Of a stretch of 64,000 bases of DNA, positions 16,507 to 26,137 are shown one piece after another. The stretch is from contig NZ_FOJI01000008.1 in NCBI RefSeq assembly GCF_900111235.1, positions 124,001 to 188,000 of the forward strand, in the 5' to 3' direction. The translations under genes and the position numbers were made by a program. This DNA is from [Clostridium] fimetarium. GTDB lineage: Bacteria > Bacillota > Clostridia > Lachnospirales > Lachnospiraceae. The stretch's first letter is position 1. Each line of letters opens with the position of its first letter. Below the pieces are notes generated by a model. The model was not told where the DNA came from and ran no database searches. It was given only the letters and a program-made list of their open reading frames with translations.

Positions 16507-18537
16507 TCAATTTTTTTCTGCTGAGCTTACAATCTTATAATATGATTTTGTTGTTATTATAAATACAGCTCCGTAAACCAAGCAGAACGCAAGCATTGAG
16601 CCTATTGTACATAGAATAAAGAGTCCTGCATTAGCAAGTCCTAACAGTAATAACATTTTTTGAATTATTCTAAAAGAAACTGCAATATGAATGCCTGTTA
16701 CAATAAGAGGAAGGAAAAACACCATAACGACCTGACTTCTGATTGTCTTCTTAACTTCTGAATGACTCATTCCAACCTTCTGCATTATCTCAAATCTAGT
16801 TTTATCTTCATAGCCTTCTGAAATCTGTTTGTAGTAGATAATCAAAACAGTTGCCATAAGAAATAGTATGCTTAAAAATAATCCGATAAACAAAAATCCG
16901 CCATACATTCCATAAAAGTCGTCTCTTGCTTCATAAATGTTGCGTGCCTCTACAGTCGTACCATCAATATTTACATTTTCAAAAATACTATTAGATAATG
17001 CTATACAGGCTTCTCTGTCGCACTTTGTATCAAATTGCACAGAATAATCCATATCATTATATTTTTGTTCATCACTTGGTACTAAAGAATATATAGATTT
17101 TAACGTATCCATATTGTTTACAATAATTGTATAACAATCTAACATATTTTCATAATTACTATGCTGAACATCTGAAACCTTATTTAATTTTTCTTTTACT
17201 TTAAAAGTTTTGTTTTCATTACCATTTCCAATTATAAATTCACCGAATGCATCAGGTTTCTTTTTGGAATATAATATAACTTCATCACTATTTAAAGTAT
17301 AATTAGTACTATTAATTTTATTGAATTCATCCAATGGCATTATGGTACATATCTTAACTTTATCTATACTATTTACTCCAAATAAGTTAGCATCTTGATC
17401 TAAAAATTTGAATTTACCATCAATATGTTCGCAACTAAGGGTTATAGAATGAAATGCTGTGTAATTCTCAATGTCAATTCCATTTTGCTTAAGTTTATCA
17501 TTGATTGCTTTATTTATTTCTTCTGTTTTGTCATCGATACCAGGCGCTGTAGATATACGAATATCATTCGGATATTCAGTTTTTATGGAGTCTTCCATTC
17601 CTGCATAAAGAGCTAGTGTTGTTGAAAACATGATAAGTACCATTGTTGAAAGTATACATATATTTGCAAGACCTACTGCATTTTGTTTCATTCTGTAAAG
17701 CATACCTGAAACACTTGTAAAATGCTTTGTCTTATAATAAAATTTTTTATTTTTTCTAAGAATTTTAAGTACTGCTATACTTCCAGATGTAAATAACGCA
17801 TATGTTCCTGCAACTACAAGAATTACCGCAAAAAAGAACATACTCATTGCAGAAATTGGTGATTCCACTGTTAAAGCAAATCCATAGCCCCCACCTATAC
17901 ATGCCAACCCAAATATTGTAAGTAAAATTTTGGTTTTCGGCTCTTTTTCACCAATTTCGCCACCATGTAACAATTCAATTGGTTTTGTCAAATGAATCTT
18001 TGTCAAATTATATACCAATGTAACAATAAATATGGAACAAAATAAAATCAATGTTGAAATAACTGATGGGATTGGTACATCAAATCCTAATACAACATTA
18101 AATGAAATCAGCTTAAGTAGAAATAAAAACATCAGTTTGCTGAATAAGATTCCTAAAGCAATTCCAGTTGTAAGGCTTACAACTGCTATTATTATTGTTT
18201 CATAAGATATAACTTTGCCAATATGACGTTTTTCCATACCGAGTATATTATATAGTCCAATTTCTTTTTTTCTTCGTTTCATAAGAAAACTGTTCGTATA
18301 GAACAAAAATATTATCGAAAATATTGCTGCAACAAAAAGTGCAATTCCTAAAAGCATTTTTAAATTTTCTGCACCATGTATCTTATCTAAATTGCTGTTA
18401 TTTCTAATAGCTGACATCATATAAAACATCATTACGGTAAATATACAGGTAAGTATATAAGGATAATAAACCTTTTTGTTTTTATTAATATTAGATAATG
18501 CAAGTTTTGGATAAAATGACTTACTCAACCTGCTCAC
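16507..18537 (-). CDS. BceB-type ABC transporter permease (FtsX family)
   Basis: A 676-residue permease with ten predicted membrane segments. An N-terminal FtsX-like block contains RRKKEIGLYNILGMEKRHIG. A large extracytoplasmic domain of about 200 residues lies between segments, and a C-terminal block contains RFEIMQKVGMSHSEVKKTIRSQ. This is the BceB/VraG architecture for removal of peptide antibiotics from lipid II-cycle targets. The first codon is GTG within the end of bceA; an in-frame TTG three codons on is better placed for the AGGGGGTGA ribosome site. The matching two-component system lies 6.5 kb away at 25070-26809. Confidence 0.9.
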   Translation of the reverse strand: MSRLSKSFYPKLALSNINKNKKVYYPYILTCIFTVMMFYMMSAIRNNSNLDKIHGAENLKMLLGIALFVAAIFSIIFLFYTNSFLMKRRKKEIGLYNILGMEKRHIGKVISYETIIIAVVSLTTGIALGILFSKLMFLFLLKLISFNVVLGFDVPIPSVISTLILFCSIFIVTLVYNLTKIHLTKPIELLHGGEIGEKEPKTKILLTIFGLACIGGGYGFALTVESPISAMSMFFFAVILVVAGTYALFTSGSIAVLKILRKNKKFYYKTKHFTSVSGMLYRMKQNAVGLANICILSTMVLIMFSTTLALYAGMEDSIKTEYPNDIRISTAPGIDDKTEEINKAINDKLKQNGIDIENYTAFHSITLSCEHIDGKFKFLDQDANLFGVNSIDKVKICTIMPLDEFNKINSTNYTLNSDEVILYSKKKPDAFGEFIIGNGNENKTFKVKEKLNKVSDVQHSNYENMLDCYTIIVNNMDTLKSIYSLVPSDEQKYNDMDYSVQFDTKCDREACIALSNSIFENVNIDGTTVEARNIYEARDDFYGMYGGFLFIGLFLSILFLMATVLIIYYKQISEGYEDKTRFEIMQKVGMSHSEVKKTIRSQVVMVFFLPLIVTGIHIAVSFRIIQKMLLLLGLANAGLFILCTIGSMLAFCLVYGAVFIITTKSYYKIVSSAEKN

Positions 18538-19288
18538 CCCCTGTTGCTAAAACCGTGAGTGTATTTGAAATCTTCTGATACATCTCTTCCTCTTTCATAG
18601 ATGCCCTATATATCTGATGAAATACTTCACCATCTTTTATAAATAATACACGTTTTGCGGAGCTTGCGGCCTTAACACTGTGTGTGACCATTAAAATTGT
18701 CTGACCTTCGTTATTGATTTTTGTAAACAATTCAAGTAGTTGTTCTGTTGATTTTGAATCCAATGCACCTGTTGGTTCATCTGCTAAGATAAGTTGAGGA
18801 CTTGTAATCAGTGCTCTTGCAACTGCTGCCCTCTGTTTTTGCCCGCCCGATACTTCATAAGGGTATTTAGCCATTATATCCTCAATTCCAAGCTTTACAG
18901 CAATTGGAGCAAGCTTTTTTACCATTTCATCATATTTCATTCCTGCTAATACCAATGGTAAAAAAATATTATCCAATAATGAAAATGTATCAAGCAGATT
19001 AAAATCTTGGAATACGAAGCCTAAATTCTTTCTTCTAAAAGCCGAAAGTTCTTTCTCCTTAATTGTAACGGTACTTTTCCCATTCAATATAATCTCTCCG
19101 CTTGTTGGCTTATCAAGCGATGCTAAAATATTCAGCAATGTGGTTTTACCTGATCCAGATTCACCCATAATAGCTACATATTCACCCTCTTCAACACTAA
19201 AATTGACATTTGATAATGCTTGAACCTGATTTGAACCAAGTCTTGTTGTATAGATTTTTTTAAGATTTTTAACTTCTAATAATGACAT
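18521..19288 (-). CDS. BceA-type ABC transporter ATPase
   Basis: A 255-residue ATPase with Walker A GESGSGKTT, Q-loop FVFQDFNLL, signature VSGGQKQR, Walker B LILADEPTGALD and the switch histidine in VTHSV. This is the MacB/BceA branch that powers FtsX-like permeases. The ATG at 19288 is chosen because GGAGG lies 5 bases upstream; four more in-frame residues precede it. It overlaps the permease gene by up to 17 bases, showing translational coupling. Confidence 0.93.
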   Translation of the reverse strand: MSLLEVKNLKKIYTTRLGSNQVQALSNVNFSVEEGEYVAIMGESGSGKTTLLNILASLDKPTSGEIILNGKSTVTIKEKELSAFRRKNLGFVFQDFNLLDTFSLLDNIFLPLVLAGMKYDEMVKKLAPIAVKLGIEDIMAKYPYEVSGGQKQRAAVARALITSPQLILADEPTGALDSKSTEQLLELFTKINNEGQTILMVTHSVKAASSAKRVLFIKDGEVFHQIYRASMKEEEMYQKISNTLTVLATGGEQVE

Positions 19289-19352
19289 ATTTTCCTCCAT
19301 CTCGCCTATACTATATCGGCTTCATTGTTTGTTTTTACAAGACTTAGTATAT

Positions 19353-19395
19353 AAAAAAATGGAATGGGCTGCCATAACTTTGGCTTACATTCCAT
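19353..19395 (-). terminator. Terminator-like hairpin upstream of bceA
   Basis: On the minus strand ATGGAATG (from 19395) pairs with CATTCCAT (to 19359), with a smaller inner GCCA/TGGC pair, followed by seven T residues. It lies 65 bases upstream of the bceA start, in the direction of bceA transcription. It either ends read-through from the region above or attenuates bceAB. Confidence 0.65.
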
Positions 19396-19654
19396 CGGTT
19401 TACCTTACAATTTTGTCACATTGCAATCTTTTTATAAAGTTTTACACCTCATGTATGTTAATATACCTTGATTTATCTTATGTTTCTAAGAATTATTCAA
19501 TTTCACATGGTGTAAATTAATTGTTTGTATAGGATCAAATTATTTCTTTTATTTCCAACTGATTATAAATGTAAATCTGTAATAATCCATTTGATAATTT
19601 GGTATAATATGGTATTATTAAATTGGTTTACAAATTAAAGAAAAGAGGGGAAAT

Positions 19655-20137
19655 ATGGCACTAATTAAATGTCCCAAATGTGAAAGTGAAATTTCAGATA
19701 CAGAAAAGATTTGTCCTAATTGTAAAATTGTATTAAGGGAGAACAGTAAAAGACCAATTATATTTTTGTTTGTGGGAATTTCAATATTTATAATTGTACT
19801 TTTGAGTGTGGCTTTTTATATGAGTGACACAAAAAGCATGCCAACGGATATGGATACAGATACATATAATCTAGGAGTATCAGCACTTTCGATTACAGAT
19901 GATTTTATTGATACTAAAATAACATTAAGCGAGGCGCAAACGAAATTAGAGTCAATAACTAGCAGCTTAGACCAATTGTATGTTACTAACAAAAACAAAG
20001 TCACATTAAGTGTCAAGGAGGATGTTACTAGTATATCAACAATTATGCAATCAAGTTCAACTTATAAGTATACAAGTTCAACTGTTACCGAAAAAAGAAA
20101 TTTACTCGCACGTGAAATCTATAAAGACTTAAGATAA
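19655..20137 (+). CDS. Zinc-ribbon membrane protein
   Basis: A 160-residue protein with an N-terminal zinc ribbon (CPKC at residues 6-9, CPNC at 20-23), one membrane segment at about residues 33-55, and an extracytoplasmic Ser/Thr-rich tail. I do not recognise the family of the tail. An extended -10 promoter (TGGTATAAT, 19600-19608) and the ribosome site AGAGGGG precede it. It is transcribed divergently from bceA; a sensory or envelope role is only a guess. Confidence 0.75.
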   Translation: MALIKCPKCESEISDTEKICPNCKIVLRENSKRPIIFLFVGISIFIIVLLSVAFYMSDTKSMPTDMDTDTYNLGVSALSITDDFIDTKITLSEAQTKLESITSSLDQLYVTNKNKVTLSVKEDVTSISTIMQSSSTYKYTSSTVTEKRNLLAREIYKDLR

Positions 20138-20173
20138 TGCAATAACGTAAAATGCCTTTCTGCTATCTTAATA

Positions 20174-20405
20174 TGGTCCCTCTAAAGTAGACAGTATAAA
20201 TACACAAAACTACTTGGGAGGGATTATTTTATGTCTAGAAAATCACCATATACTCTTGACAACGTGTTAATGCAGCTGAAGATTATCTAAATGAAATTCG
20301 AAGTGTTTCAGAAATATGTGCTGAACTGGGAAATAATGATACATAAACAATTCGACGATGGGCTGCAAATTATAAATGCATTGGGTTTGATAAGGTTTAT
20401 CATTG
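20174..20405 (+). pseudogene. Decayed IS3-family element (OrfA fragment)
   Basis: The left end TGGTCCCTCTAAAGTAGACA (20174-20193) looks like an IS3-family terminal repeat. It is followed by a ribosome site and ATG at 20231. The reading begins MSRKSPYTLD, shifts by one base, continues RVNAAEDYLNEIRSVSEIC then AELGNNDT, meets an in-frame TAA, and resumes TIRRWAANYKCIGFDKVY. That is the N-terminal helix-turn-helix part of an IS3 OrfA. The rest of OrfA, all of OrfB and the right end are missing, so it cannot move. Confidence 0.82.
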
Positions 20406-20422
20406 TCAAATATCTAAACATT

Positions 20423-23400
20423 TTATACTATAATCTCAATGCCCATTATATGACGTTGTATTGCAAGTATATCGTAAATGTCAACCTTTTTATCATTCGT
20501 TACATCTGCTGCAGTAATTAAACTTTCTGATATAGTTTCAGTACCTAATATATACCTTTGTAATAACAAAATATCATATATATCTATTGCCCCATCATTT
20601 GTAACATCGCCTAATTTGATTTCATGACCCGTGTCTTGAGTTGTAACTACATTCATTGCCGTACTTCTTACTACAGTCCCAGCTGAATCTTTTACATCTA
20701 CATAAAACTCTCTATTACCTGCACTTCCTGCGGTACATGTAAAACTTGCAGTACTACTATAACCTTGTAAGGTCACCCATTGGTCTGTATCTTTATTGTG
20801 CACTGATAATCGATAAGTATAATTTCCCGATCCACCTGTAGCCGATGCTGTAAAAGTTACTTTATCACCTATATTATTTACTGTGGCAGTTGCATTTGCT
20901 GTAACAGTTAATGCATTAAACGTAGAAACATTCATCGCATTACTTCTTACCATTGAACCAGCAGAATCCTTTACTTCCACAAAAAACTCTCTATTTCCGG
21001 CACTTACTGAGGTCCATGTGAAACTTGAAGCATTGCTATAATCTTGTAAAACCGCCCATTGGTCTGTATCTTTATTATGTACGGTAAATTTATAAATGTA
21101 ATTTCCTGTTCCTTCGCTACCCATTGCTGAAATGATTAATTTATCACCTACTGTATTAGAATTCACACTTACAGTTGCTGAAATTGCTAAAAATGCCGTA
21201 ACCACATTGACTGGCGCACTTCTTACTACTGCTCCAGACAGATCCTTTACTTCAACGACAATATCTCTATCTCCTACAGTTCCCGAAGTCCATGCAAAGC
21301 TTGAGTCGTTACAACAGTCTTTTAGTGTCTCCCATACGCCTGTATCTTTATTGTACGCAAGATATTTATATGTATAAACGCCTGCTCCACCTGATGCATT
21401 TGTGTTAATTATTACTTTGCTACCAACTACGCAAGAGGATTTATCCACTGTGGCAGTAACTACGCATGGATTGTCACTTGACACTCTATAATATGTACCA
21501 TTCATTATACAATCAAGTACCGTAGTACCAGTTGAATCAATCCAATAACCAATATAATGGTTTGTTGAAATACCACTATGGCTATTATTGATTATTTTAA
21601 TAAATCTTGTATACGCAAAACTATCTGTGTACAGCTTTTTAACACTAGATGGAATTATTAGCGTACCATTCAATCCTGTACAATTATAAAAAGCATCATA
21701 ACCAATATCGGTCAATCCTGTTGGAATAGTCAAATCACCCCTAAATCCCGCACAATTAATAAATGCACTTGATCCTATTGTTATTAGTCCTGATGGTAAT
21801 ATTAAATTTCCCGTTAATCCGCTACATCCACCGAACGCATCATTTCCTATTCTTGTTACGCTTTGCGCAATTATTAATGTTCCATTTAAACTACTGCATT
21901 GAGCAAATGCAGCCTCTCCAATATTTGTTACTCCGACTGGTATATTCAAATCTCCTGTAAGTCCATTGCATTTCCAAAATGTAAAAGGACTTATACTAGT
22001 TATTCCCGTAGGTAAACTTAATTTCCCATTAAATCCACTACATTCAGAAAATGCATATTGTCCAATACTTGTTACACTTGCTGGTATTATTAAATCTCCC
22101 GTTAATCCACTACATCCATTAAATGTATATTGTCCAATACTCGTTACACTTGCTGGTATTATTAAATCTCCCGTTAATCCACTACATCCATTAAATGTAT
22201 ATTGTTCAATACTTGTTATTCCTGTTGATAAACTTAATTTTCCATTAAATCCACTGCATCCATCAAATGCATATTGTCCAATACTTGTTACACTTGATGG
22301 AATCATTAAATTTCCCGTTAATCCACTACACTGATTAAATGCATCATTTCCAATACTTGTTAATCCTAATGGTAAAGTTAAATTACCTGTAAGTCCAATA
22401 CATTTCCAAAATGCATACGAACTTATACTTGTTATTCCTGTTGGTAAACTTAATTTTCCATTAAATCCACTACATTCAGAAAATGCATATTGCCCAACAT
22501 TTGTTACTCCGGCTGGTATATTTAAATCTCCCGTTAATCCACTACACTTATTAAATGCACCATCACCAATACTTTTTAATCCTGTTGGTATATTTAAATT
22601 TCCACTCAATCTTCTACATTCATTAAATGCGTTATCACCTATACTTGTCACTCTTGAATCTATAACTAATCCTATATTGCTACCTGTGACGCAGCAAGAC
22701 TTCCATGGGGAACCTGAAGAAAGATATGAATACATTGCACCAGTTCCACTTACTGTTAATACCCCTGATTTCAGCGAAACAGTTATATCATCACCGGCCT
22801 TCCAGAATTTATATGCCGTTCCATTTGAGATAGTTGTAATTGTATTTCCTACTAAATCGGTCCAATAGGAGCTAGTATCATTTTGCAAAGAAAATATTAG
22901 CCCTCCATTATTAATTACCTTTGTGAAGTTCGTATTCAAAAAACTTTCTTCATATATTATTAAACTAGTTGGAATTGTAAGTGTATCAGTAAATCCAGTA
23001 CAATCTGCAAATGCACCGTCACCAATTGACGTTACTCCTTCAGGTAAAGTCAAATCTCCTGTAAGTCCACTACACTTCCAAAATGCAGCCTCTCCTATAT
23101 TTGTTATCCCCGTCGATATTCTTAATTTTCCATTTAAACTACTACAATCAGTAAATGAATATTTACCAATACTTGTAACACTTTCTGGTATTGTTAAATC
23201 TCCCGTTAACCCGCTACATTCATTAAATGCACCATCACTTATACTCGTAACGCTGTTTGGAATAATTAATTTTCCATTGAATCCACTACACTGGTTAAAT
23301 GCACCCTCAGCTATATCGGTTATTCCTGCTGGTATATTTAAATCGCCAGTAAGCCCACTACACAAATTAAATGTACCCTTAGAAATACTTTTCAATCCCG

Positions 23401-24097
23401 TAGATAAATTTAAGTTACCGTTAAATCCACCACATCCATAAAACGCAAACTCTCCCACACTCGTAACACTATTTGGTATTGTTAAATCACCTTTTAATCC
23501 ACTACAACTCCAAAATGCATAATTCTCTATATTTGTTACACTACTTGGAATACTTAATTTACCACTCAACGAACTACATTCATAAAACGCACCCTCACCT
23601 ATACTTGTAACTCCCGAAGGTATAGTTAAGTCGCCTCTCGTTCCACTACACTTGTAAAATGCATATTGATTTATCTTTGTCATGTTTGAAGATAATTCAA
23701 TGGAAGTTGTAAAACCAGTGCAATTAGAAAACGCAAAAGCACCTATATTTGTTATTGTATCTGGAAAAAACAAATTATCAAGTGCACTACATCCATAAAA
23801 TGCGCCAGCCCCAATACTTGTAACACCTGAATTTATATGAAGTAATCGCACATTACTACCATTACAGTACGCACTCCAAGGTCCGCCCGCCGTAGTTTCT
23901 GTTATAAATGATGGATACATATCTCCCGTCCCGCTAACCGTTAAACCATTAGCAGATAATGTTACATAAACATTAGGTCCGGCCTTCCATATAAGATCTT
24001 GTGCCTTAACTTCTGGCGCATACACAAATAAATTCACAAATAATATTACAATAACTAATGGCGTTGCGACTATTTTTCTAAATTTTCTACTCTTCAT
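20423..24097 (-). CDS. Secreted BspA-type leucine-rich-repeat protein with dockerin
   Basis: A 1224-residue surface or secreted protein. Residues 1-32 are a signal peptide ending in VKA. Two blocks of LRR_5/BspA-type repeats follow (roughly 70-390 and 440-840), each introduced by a WKAG...VSGTGAMY-type segment, with about 23-24 residues per repeat (xLTGDLxIPxxVTSIGxxAFxxC). Three copies of a roughly 95-residue Ig-like repeat come next (YTYKYLAYNKDTGVW... FTWTS... FFVEVKDSAGSMVRS). The last 65 residues are a type I dockerin with two calcium-binding repeats (DVTNDGAIDIYDILLLQRYI and DVTNDKKVDIYDILAIQRHI). The dockerin implies docking to a cohesin scaffold; no cohesin is in the window. Confidence 0.9.
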   Translation of the reverse strand: MKSRKFRKIVATPLVIVILFVNLFVYAPEVKAQDLIWKAGPNVYVTLSANGLTVSGTGDMYPSFITETTAGGPWSAYCNGSNVRLLHINSGVTSIGAGAFYGCSALDNLFFPDTITNIGAFAFSNCTGFTTSIELSSNMTKINQYAFYKCSGTRGDLTIPSGVTSIGEGAFYECSSLSGKLSIPSSVTNIENYAFWSCSGLKGDLTIPNSVTSVGEFAFYGCGGFNGNLNLSTGLKSISKGTFNLCSGLTGDLNIPAGITDIAEGAFNQCSGFNGKLIIPNSVTSISDGAFNECSGLTGDLTIPESVTSIGKYSFTDCSSLNGKLRISTGITNIGEAAFWKCSGLTGDLTLPEGVTSIGDGAFADCTGFTDTLTIPTSLIIYEESFLNTNFTKVINNGGLIFSLQNDTSSYWTDLVGNTITTISNGTAYKFWKAGDDITVSLKSGVLTVSGTGAMYSYLSSGSPWKSCCVTGSNIGLVIDSRVTSIGDNAFNECRRLSGNLNIPTGLKSIGDGAFNKCSGLTGDLNIPAGVTNVGQYAFSECSGFNGKLSLPTGITSISSYAFWKCIGLTGNLTLPLGLTSIGNDAFNQCSGLTGNLMIPSSVTSIGQYAFDGCSGFNGKLSLSTGITSIEQYTFNGCSGLTGDLIIPASVTSIGQYTFNGCSGLTGDLIIPASVTSIGQYAFSECSGFNGKLSLPTGITSISPFTFWKCNGLTGDLNIPVGVTNIGEAAFAQCSSLNGTLIIAQSVTRIGNDAFGGCSGLTGNLILPSGLITIGSSAFINCAGFRGDLTIPTGLTDIGYDAFYNCTGLNGTLIIPSSVKKLYTDSFAYTRFIKIINNSHSGISTNHYIGYWIDSTGTTVLDCIMNGTYYRVSSDNPCVVTATVDKSSCVVGSKVIINTNASGGAGVYTYKYLAYNKDTGVWETLKDCCNDSSFAWTSGTVGDRDIVVEVKDLSGAVVRSAPVNVVTAFLAISATVSVNSNTVGDKLIISAMGSEGTGNYIYKFTVHNKDTDQWAVLQDYSNASSFTWTSVSAGNREFFVEVKDSAGSMVRSNAMNVSTFNALTVTANATATVNNIGDKVTFTASATGGSGNYTYRLSVHNKDTDQWVTLQGYSSTASFTCTAGSAGNREFYVDVKDSAGTVVRSTAMNVVTTQDTGHEIKLGDVTNDGAIDIYDILLLQRYILGTETISESLITAADVTNDKKVDIYDILAIQRHIMGIEIIV
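22061..22204 (-). repeat. Near-identical 72-bp tandem duplication in the LRR gene
   Basis: Two successive 72-base units (22061-22132 and 22133-22204) are almost identical, differing at one position near the join I compared. They encode two copies of a 24-residue repeat, LTGDLIIPASVTSIGQYTFN plus GCSG. The rest of the LRR units differ more, so this is a recent slippage or recombination event. Confidence 0.85.
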
Positions 24098-24245
24098 TTC
24101 TTCCCACCCCTCTAATCCCTTTTAATTTTCAAGATACTTATGAGCCATATTTTTAGACTTATTTTTCATAGGCTACTTATACCTTTTAATGATATAAAAC
24201 TTGACAGTAAATTACAAGCAGAATATGGAAATATTTACTATAACA

Positions 24246-24296
24246 AAAATTATAGCTAACATTACAGACTAAAAATTATATCTGGATGTTAGCTAT
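24246..24296 (-). terminator. Terminator of the decayed repeat-protein gene
   Basis: ATAGCTAACAT (24252-24262) pairs perfectly with ATGTTAGCTAT (24286-24296). On the minus strand it is followed by AATTTTTG. It lies immediately beyond the pseudogene at 24305-24560. Confidence 0.65.
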
Positions 24297-24304
24297 ATTA
24301 ATTT

Positions 24305-24560
24305 ACCTTTTTTGTAACCACACCTATTACAGTGCTTCTTACTACTGTTCCTGTAGAATCCTTCACATCCACCTAAAGCTCTCTGTTTCCTGCACTAAAT
24401 GCTGTACATGTAAAACTTGATACATTACTAAAATCCTGAGTAAGTGCACATTGAGCTGTATCCTTGTTATAAACTAAGAATTTGTAATTGTAACTTCCTG
24501 TTCCACTGCACCTGTGCCCATGATCGTTAATTGATCTCCCATTACAATTGATATTTCACT
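24305..24560 (-). pseudogene. Remnant of a second Ig-like-repeat surface protein
   Basis: The minus strand reads MGDQLTIMGTGAV, shifts frame, and continues GSYNYKFLVYNKDTAQ then CALTQDFSNVSSFTCTAF, SAGNREL, stop, VDVKDSTGTVVRSTVIGVVT. This matches the last Ig-like repeat of the LRR protein downstream (SAGNREFYVDVKDSAGTVVR). One frameshift and one nonsense codon (where Tyr is expected) show decay. The upstream part of the gene is gone. Confidence 0.85.
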
Positions 24561-24589
24561 GTAAAACGAGCACCCAAAAGAGTATCGAT

Positions 24590-25036
24590 TTACCATTTCA
24601 ATCTATTTGGTGGTGGTAATTCATCTTTTAGACCTGAACTAATCCAACCGATTAGCTCATTTGTCTCCCTTAATATAATTCCTAATCTTAGTGTATGCCT
24701 TTTAATATTAAGTACATTCGGTACTGATTCTATAAACTCATTATTCTCTTTCAGTTCATATTTCATTAACCATTCTCTACGTTTCTCTTTTGTTGCAATC
24801 CAATCAGGGAAAAATTCAGTTATCTCTTTTTGCAATGTAAGCATATATATAGCATCCAAGTCCTCTAATTGAAACTCTCTCAATATAATATCCTTGCATT
24901 CTATCGTAAAGACTTTTCTTGTAGTAATATTCACATCATTTTCTACTACTTCATTGCAGTTGTTTACTCCTATTGTTTCAATTTTCATATCATTCATTTC
25001 CTGTTTCCCCATAGTATTCATCACAAAATTCTTCAC
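24590..25036 (-). pseudogene. Truncated GNAT-family acetyltransferase
   Basis: A 148-residue reading frame. About 35 residues of unusual N-terminal sequence precede a GNAT start (IILREFQLEDLDAIYMLTLQ), which continues to LIGWISSGLKDELPPPNR and then ends abruptly after LKW. In the RimJ/RimL branch the PPPNR region is followed by the acetyl-CoA site, which is missing. The break lies near 24600, where the decayed surface-protein remnant begins, so a deletion or rearrangement joined the two. It is unlikely to be an active enzyme. Confidence 0.75.
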
Positions 25037-25069
25037 AATCCTACACTTGAGTCACATTATTTTTCCGAA

Positions 25070-26095
25070 TCACTCATGGATAATATCTACACTAGACATA
25101 TCAATCATCACCTTAGTTCCAACGCCATACCTAGATTCAATACTTATCTTATGTGAAAGTTTATTAATCGCCTTTTTACATAAATATAGCCCAATTCCAG
25201 TTGACTTCTTGTCCAATCTTCCGTTATATCCAGTAAATCCTCGTTCAAATATTCTAGGTAGATCCTCTTCATTAATACCAATTCCTGTATCTTCAATCAC
25301 AAGAATTTTGTCATTCCTATTAAAAGTTTCCTTTAAATATATCTTAACAGTCCCCTCACTTTTCGTATATTTGATAGCATTAGATAAAAGCTGCTCAATT
25401 ACAAATGAGATCCATTTCTCATCTGTCAGTACCGATGTATCCAAATTGCCTAGTTCAATTTTGATTTTTCGATAGATGAACTGTGTTGCATATTTTTTCA
25501 CTGCCTGTTTTACAATAGAATCTAATTTATAGTAATCAAATTTGAAATCAGACGACATATCTTCAAGTCGAAGATACTGCAGCACTGCATCCACATAAAA
25601 ATCCACTTTAAACAATTCTTGTTTTAATTCTTTTACTTCAACACTGCCTTCTTCCGGATATACTTCCAACACTTGAAACATGAGATTGAGCGCCGAGATA
25701 GGCGTCTTTATCTGATGTGCCCACATGGTATAATAATCTTTCATCTCGGTAATGATCTTAGTTTGTCTTTCGTTTAACTCATTTTTTTCTTTCATCAGTT
25801 TATCTATTAATAATTGATAATCACTTTCGATAACATTTCTTGATTTAGATATATCAAGGGAATATATTTCTTCTAAGTCAATCTGTTTTAATAACATTTG
25901 ATGTTTTATATAAAATCGGACAAATCCATATATAAATAATCCTAAAGTAACACTCATGCATAAAATTATCCCATAAAAAAGTGCCTCAAAAGGCAATAAA
26001 TATAGATAAAAAATAACGCCAAAAATAATTGCAAATATGAAATATAATGCAATGTCTTTGGCCTTTTGTTTTAAGTACTGTAACAATATTTTCAT
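25070..26095 (-). CDS. BceS-type intramembrane-sensing histidine kinase
   Basis: A 341-residue sensor kinase. Two membrane segments (about 15-33 and 38-60) have almost no external loop, the hallmark of intramembrane-sensing kinases paired with BceAB transporters. The phospho-acceptor is His127 in MWAHQIKTPIS. ATPase motifs are EQLLSNAIKYT (N box), IEDTGIGINEEDLPRIFERG (G1/F boxes) and STGIGLYLCKKA (G2). Such kinases sense antibiotic flux through the partner transporter. The response regulator lies 42 bases upstream. Confidence 0.92.
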   Translation of the reverse strand: MKILLQYLKQKAKDIALYFIFAIIFGVIFYLYLLPFEALFYGIILCMSVTLGLFIYGFVRFYIKHQMLLKQIDLEEIYSLDISKSRNVIESDYQLLIDKLMKEKNELNERQTKIITEMKDYYTMWAHQIKTPISALNLMFQVLEVYPEEGSVEVKELKQELFKVDFYVDAVLQYLRLEDMSSDFKFDYYKLDSIVKQAVKKYATQFIYRKIKIELGNLDTSVLTDEKWISFVIEQLLSNAIKYTKSEGTVKIYLKETFNRNDKILVIEDTGIGINEEDLPRIFERGFTGYNGRLDKKSTGIGLYLCKKAINKLSHKISIESRYGVGTKVMIDMSSVDIIHE

Positions 26096-26137
26096 ATATT
26101 GTTCTCCAAACTTGAATGATATTTAATTTTATCTAAT

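Noticed and set aside
19430-19520. BceR binding box upstream of bceA
   Set aside because: TTTTACACC and GGTGTAAATT occur as loose inverted repeats about 60 bases apart, but spacing and symmetry do not match a BceR box well enough to annotate.
22061-22640. Possible CRISPR array because of regular repeats
   Set aside because: The units are contiguous, encode LRR repeats in frame and have no unique spacers.
21966-23441. Long plus-strand frames with repeated PVNPLHPLNVY-type sequence
   Set aside because: They are the antisense of the LRR gene; their periodicity simply mirrors the 23-24-residue repeats.
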